A DNA stretch of 7,062 nt. Source: an uncultured Bacilli bacterium. Lineage in GTDB: Bacteria; Bacillota_I; Bacilli_A; RF39; UBA660. The translations under genes and the position numbers were made by a program. The notes under the pieces were generated by a model, which was given only the letters and a program-made list of their open reading frames with translations, made no database searches and was not told where the DNA came from. This document shows, piece by piece, positions 5,500 to 7,062 of this stretch; positions within the stretch are counted from its first letter, which is position 1, and the number at the start of each line of letters is the position of its first letter. The DNA lies in NCBI GenBank assembly GCA_934086145.1, contig CAKOHV010000043.1, positions 1-7,062 of the forward strand. Reading direction: 5' to 3'.

Positions 5500-5564
5500 T
5501 AGCAAAACTAAAATTTTCATGTTTTTATATTATACATATTATTATGCAGGGGTAATGAGAAGTG
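5500..5564 (+). repeat. duplicated leader, copy 1 (promoter/5' UTR of the Kelch-like gene)
   Basis: Bases 5500-5529 are identical to 6901-6930. The match continues with one indel and one mismatch through TATACAT and TTA (to about 5541). The gap then diverges until GAGAAGTGATGAAA (5557-5570), again shared with 6960-6973. The repeat start-to-ATG distance is almost the same in both copies (65 and 67 bases). It contains TATACA (5531-5536) as a likely -10 element. This marks a shared promoter and translation-start cassette in front of two different surface-protein genes. Confidence 0.6.
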
Positions 5565-6749
5565 ATGAAAAAAAGGTTTAATTTAATATATATAACTGTA
5601 GGATTACTTATTCTTCTAATATCTATATTTATAAAATTCCAAGAGTATCATTATGGATATTTTAAGAGTATTGCAAATTTGGGATTTAATCATCCTGATG
5701 CTGATGCATTTTTATTAAATAATAAAAGAATTTTAATTTTAGGAGATTCTTTTAATAATATACCGAGTGAAATATATGATATAAATAGTAAATCTGTAAA
5801 TATTTATAAAATTCAGCAAAATATATATTATGCCCCAGAGGGAATTCTATTAGATAATAATAAGCTTTTTTTATTAAGAACATGTATAGATAAAAATTGT
5901 GGATATTCAATCAATTATGATTTGAACAACAATAAAGTAGAATATATATATAATAGCACTTTTAATATTGGTAATGTAAATTTAAATAATATACTTCAAA
6001 ATTATATATTACTAAATAATAATATTATTTTTTATATTTCATATAAATCTAATACAAATCAAAGTGAAATTGGAATTTTTGAAACTAAGCAAAAACAAAA
6101 GCATTGTTTTATTACAAATGAAAACTTAAGCAATGCAAGGTCTGTGCAAATAGATGATAACAATATATTTATTATCACAATCAATAATGCATACATTTAT
6201 AATATAAAAAACTCAAAGTTAAATAAATTAGATTTTCCATATTCAAAATTGTTCAATTCTGTAAATAACAATCAAAGAATCACGCATCTTGTAGGACTAA
6301 AAGATAAAATTTTAATATTTGTTTATTTGACAAATGATAAATATAAAGATTATAATTTGACACTTTCCTTTGATTTAAATACTCACCAATTTAATAAATT
6401 ATCTTCTTCTCCAATTTTAAGAGATTATAATATTATGGATTTAAATTATATTAGTAACATAATTCAATTAAATGATAAACAAATTCTAATTAACGGAGGA
6501 GTAGCAAATATTGGGAAAATTGGAGCATTGTTTGGAGGACATTATAAATTTATAAATTCAAATGAAATATATGATATAAGAAAAAACGAGTTTTATAAAA
6601 TAATAAATATGCCATACGCAAAATTTGGGCATCGTGCAATTTGGATGAATAATAAAGAAGTATTATTAATTGGTGGAATAACTAAAAGGGTTATTGGCTC
6701 TATATATAATGATGAAACTAATAAAATTATAAAGTTCAAAATTTTTTAA
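5565..6749 (+). CDS. membrane-anchored Kelch/beta-propeller-like protein
   Basis: The product is 394 aa from the ATG at 5565; a GTG immediately before it is an alternative, and the GTGATG context is conserved in the second leader copy. The N-terminus is basic (MKKR) followed by one hydrophobic segment (about residues 7-25, LIYITVGLLILLISIFIKF) with no lipobox or clear cleavage site, so it is probably a signal anchor with the rest outside. The remainder consists of Kelch-like blades: ILILGDS with EIYDINSKSVNIYKI near the N-terminus, and ILINGGVANIG, NEIYDIRKNEFYKI, FGHRAIWM and EVLLIGGIT near the C-terminus. The last blades are best preserved and the central ones (about 90-290) degenerate and very Asn/Ile/Lys-rich. 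Kelch propellers mediate protein or carbohydrate contacts, but the partner is unknown. A 45-aa gene follows 16 bases downstream. Confidence 0.75.
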   Translation: MKKRFNLIYITVGLLILLISIFIKFQEYHYGYFKSIANLGFNHPDADAFLLNNKRILILGDSFNNIPSEIYDINSKSVNIYKIQQNIYYAPEGILLDNNKLFLLRTCIDKNCGYSINYDLNNNKVEYIYNSTFNIGNVNLNNILQNYILLNNNIIFYISYKSNTNQSEIGIFETKQKQKHCFITNENLSNARSVQIDDNNIFIITINNAYIYNIKNSKLNKLDFPYSKLFNSVNNNQRITHLVGLKDKILIFVYLTNDKYKDYNLTLSFDLNTHQFNKLSSSPILRDYNIMDLNYISNIIQLNDKQILINGGVANIGKIGALFGGHYKFINSNEIYDIRKNEFYKIINMPYAKFGHRAIWMNNKEVLLIGGITKRVIGSIYNDETNKIIKFKIF

Positions 6750-6765
6750 ACAAAAGGAGTAAATT

Positions 6766-6903
6766 ATGACTACAAATTCTTATGCCACATTAACTACAGA
6801 ACAAATTTATGCAAAACTAACGATCGCCAATGGAGAAACTATTGAAATTAACGGAGACACTTATACTTGTATAAACTCTGTAAGTAATTCGAACAATGGC
6901 TAG
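6766..6903 (+). CDS. 45-aa small protein of unknown function
   Basis: ATG at 6766 with AAAGGAG (6753-6759) about 6 bases upstream opens 45 codons ending in TAG at 6901-6903. The product begins MTTNSYATLTTEQIYAKLTI and continues ANGETIEINGDTYTC, which looks like a helix followed by a beta hairpin, then a Ser/Asn-rich tail. There is no signal peptide or membrane segment and only one Cys. It lies 16 bases downstream of the Kelch-like gene, so it is probably co-transcribed with it. Its stop codon is the first three bases of the second leader repeat (6901), which suggests that the repeat unit originally copied the junction between this type of gene and the next. I do not recognise the family. Confidence 0.6.
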   Translation: MTTNSYATLTTEQIYAKLTIANGETIEINGDTYTCINSVSNSNNG

Positions 6904-6967
6904 CAAAACTAAAATTTTCATGTTTTTATATTTATACATGTTAGAGATGTAGTGTAAAAGAGAAGTG
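6901..6967 (+). repeat. duplicated leader, copy 2
   Basis: This is the second copy of the leader at 5500-5564. The first 30 bases are identical, then there is one extra T and one mismatch through TTATACAT(G)TTA, a divergent middle, and again GAGAAGTGATGAAA at the start codon. The last two coding bases and the stop of the 45-aa gene overlap its beginning. TATACA (6933-6938) is the likely -10. Conservation at both ends but not in the middle suggests selected promoter and start-site elements rather than a recent perfect duplication. Confidence 0.6.
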
Positions 6968-7062
6968 ATGAAAGATTTAAAAAAATAATAAGTATAGTAT
7001 TATTAATATTTGGAATATGCTTTATATTTCCAAATATTGCTTTTGCTTTGGACTATGAAAAT
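6968..7062 (+). pseudogene. start of a secreted protein, frame broken at an A7 tract
   Basis: The ATG at 6968, placed exactly as in the Kelch gene's leader, reads MKDLKK and then TAA (6986-6988). In the -1 frame the sequence continues as IISIVLLIFGICFIF PNIAFA LDYEN, an ideal signal peptide with a basic N-end supplied by MKDLKK, a hydrophobic core and an AFA cleavage site. The break falls in seven A residues (6979-6985); eight would join both parts. The second frame has no ATG, GTG or TTG of its own before the hydrophobic core. The gene may be a frameshifted pseudogene, be expressed by slippage on the A-run or switch phase there, or the base may be a sequencing or assembly error. The protein continues beyond the window and its body is unknown. 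Confidence 0.5.

Overview
The window is AT-rich bacterial DNA with Shine-Dalgarno sites, short intergenic gaps and a CCA-encoding tRNA-Gly remnant. The style (very low GC, Kelch-like membrane-anchored proteins in the flank) would fit a gut-type bacterium such as a Gastranaerophilales/Melainabacteria lineage or an AT-rich firmicute. I cannot fix the taxonomy from the sequence alone.

The key boundary lies at about 5237-5282. There the 3' half of a tRNA-Gly(GCC) gene (anticodon loop, variable loop, T-arm, acceptor strand, CCA) stands without its 5' half and is followed by a terminator-like hairpin. This is the classic scar of a tRNA-targeting integrative element. Everything to the left (1 to about 5282) is read as the end of a genomic island, and everything to the right as the resident chromosome. 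No integrase lies in the window.

Island, left to right: the first codons of a gene leaving to the left; a long gene-poor stretch (21-465) with a possible SpeD-like N-terminal remnant; a HigA-like XRE antitoxin (466-750) behind a perfect 9-bp-arm palindrome; the decayed C-terminus of a RelE/HigB-type toxin on the opposite strand; a small HTH/excisionase-like gene (876-1061); and a tiny gene broken by a 16-bp insertion. Then, on the minus strand, comes the main cargo: an AAA+ ATPase (3739-4740) overlapping a subtilisin-like S8 protease (1221-3746). The pair matches the organisation of the IetAS (Gao_Iet) anti-phage system, whose ancestor was described as a plasmid stability module. Upstream of it on the same strand is an unrecognised 80-aa gene, then the attachment end with short direct repeats.

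Chromosomal side, left to right: the terminator; a more GC-rich stretch packed with hairpins (about 5318-5495) that ends in a T-run and could be a structured RNA or a repeat element; a membrane-anchored Kelch/beta-propeller-like protein (5565-6749); a 45-aa small protein (6766-6903); and the start of a secreted protein whose frame is broken at an A7 tract (6968-7062). The leader of the Kelch gene is duplicated in front of that last gene, which suggests a tandem family of similarly regulated surface proteins.

Overall this is a defence-bearing tRNA-integrated island edge with toxin-antitoxin debris. The best candidates for something new are the 80-aa neighbour of the Iet pair and the hairpin-rich element beside the integration site.
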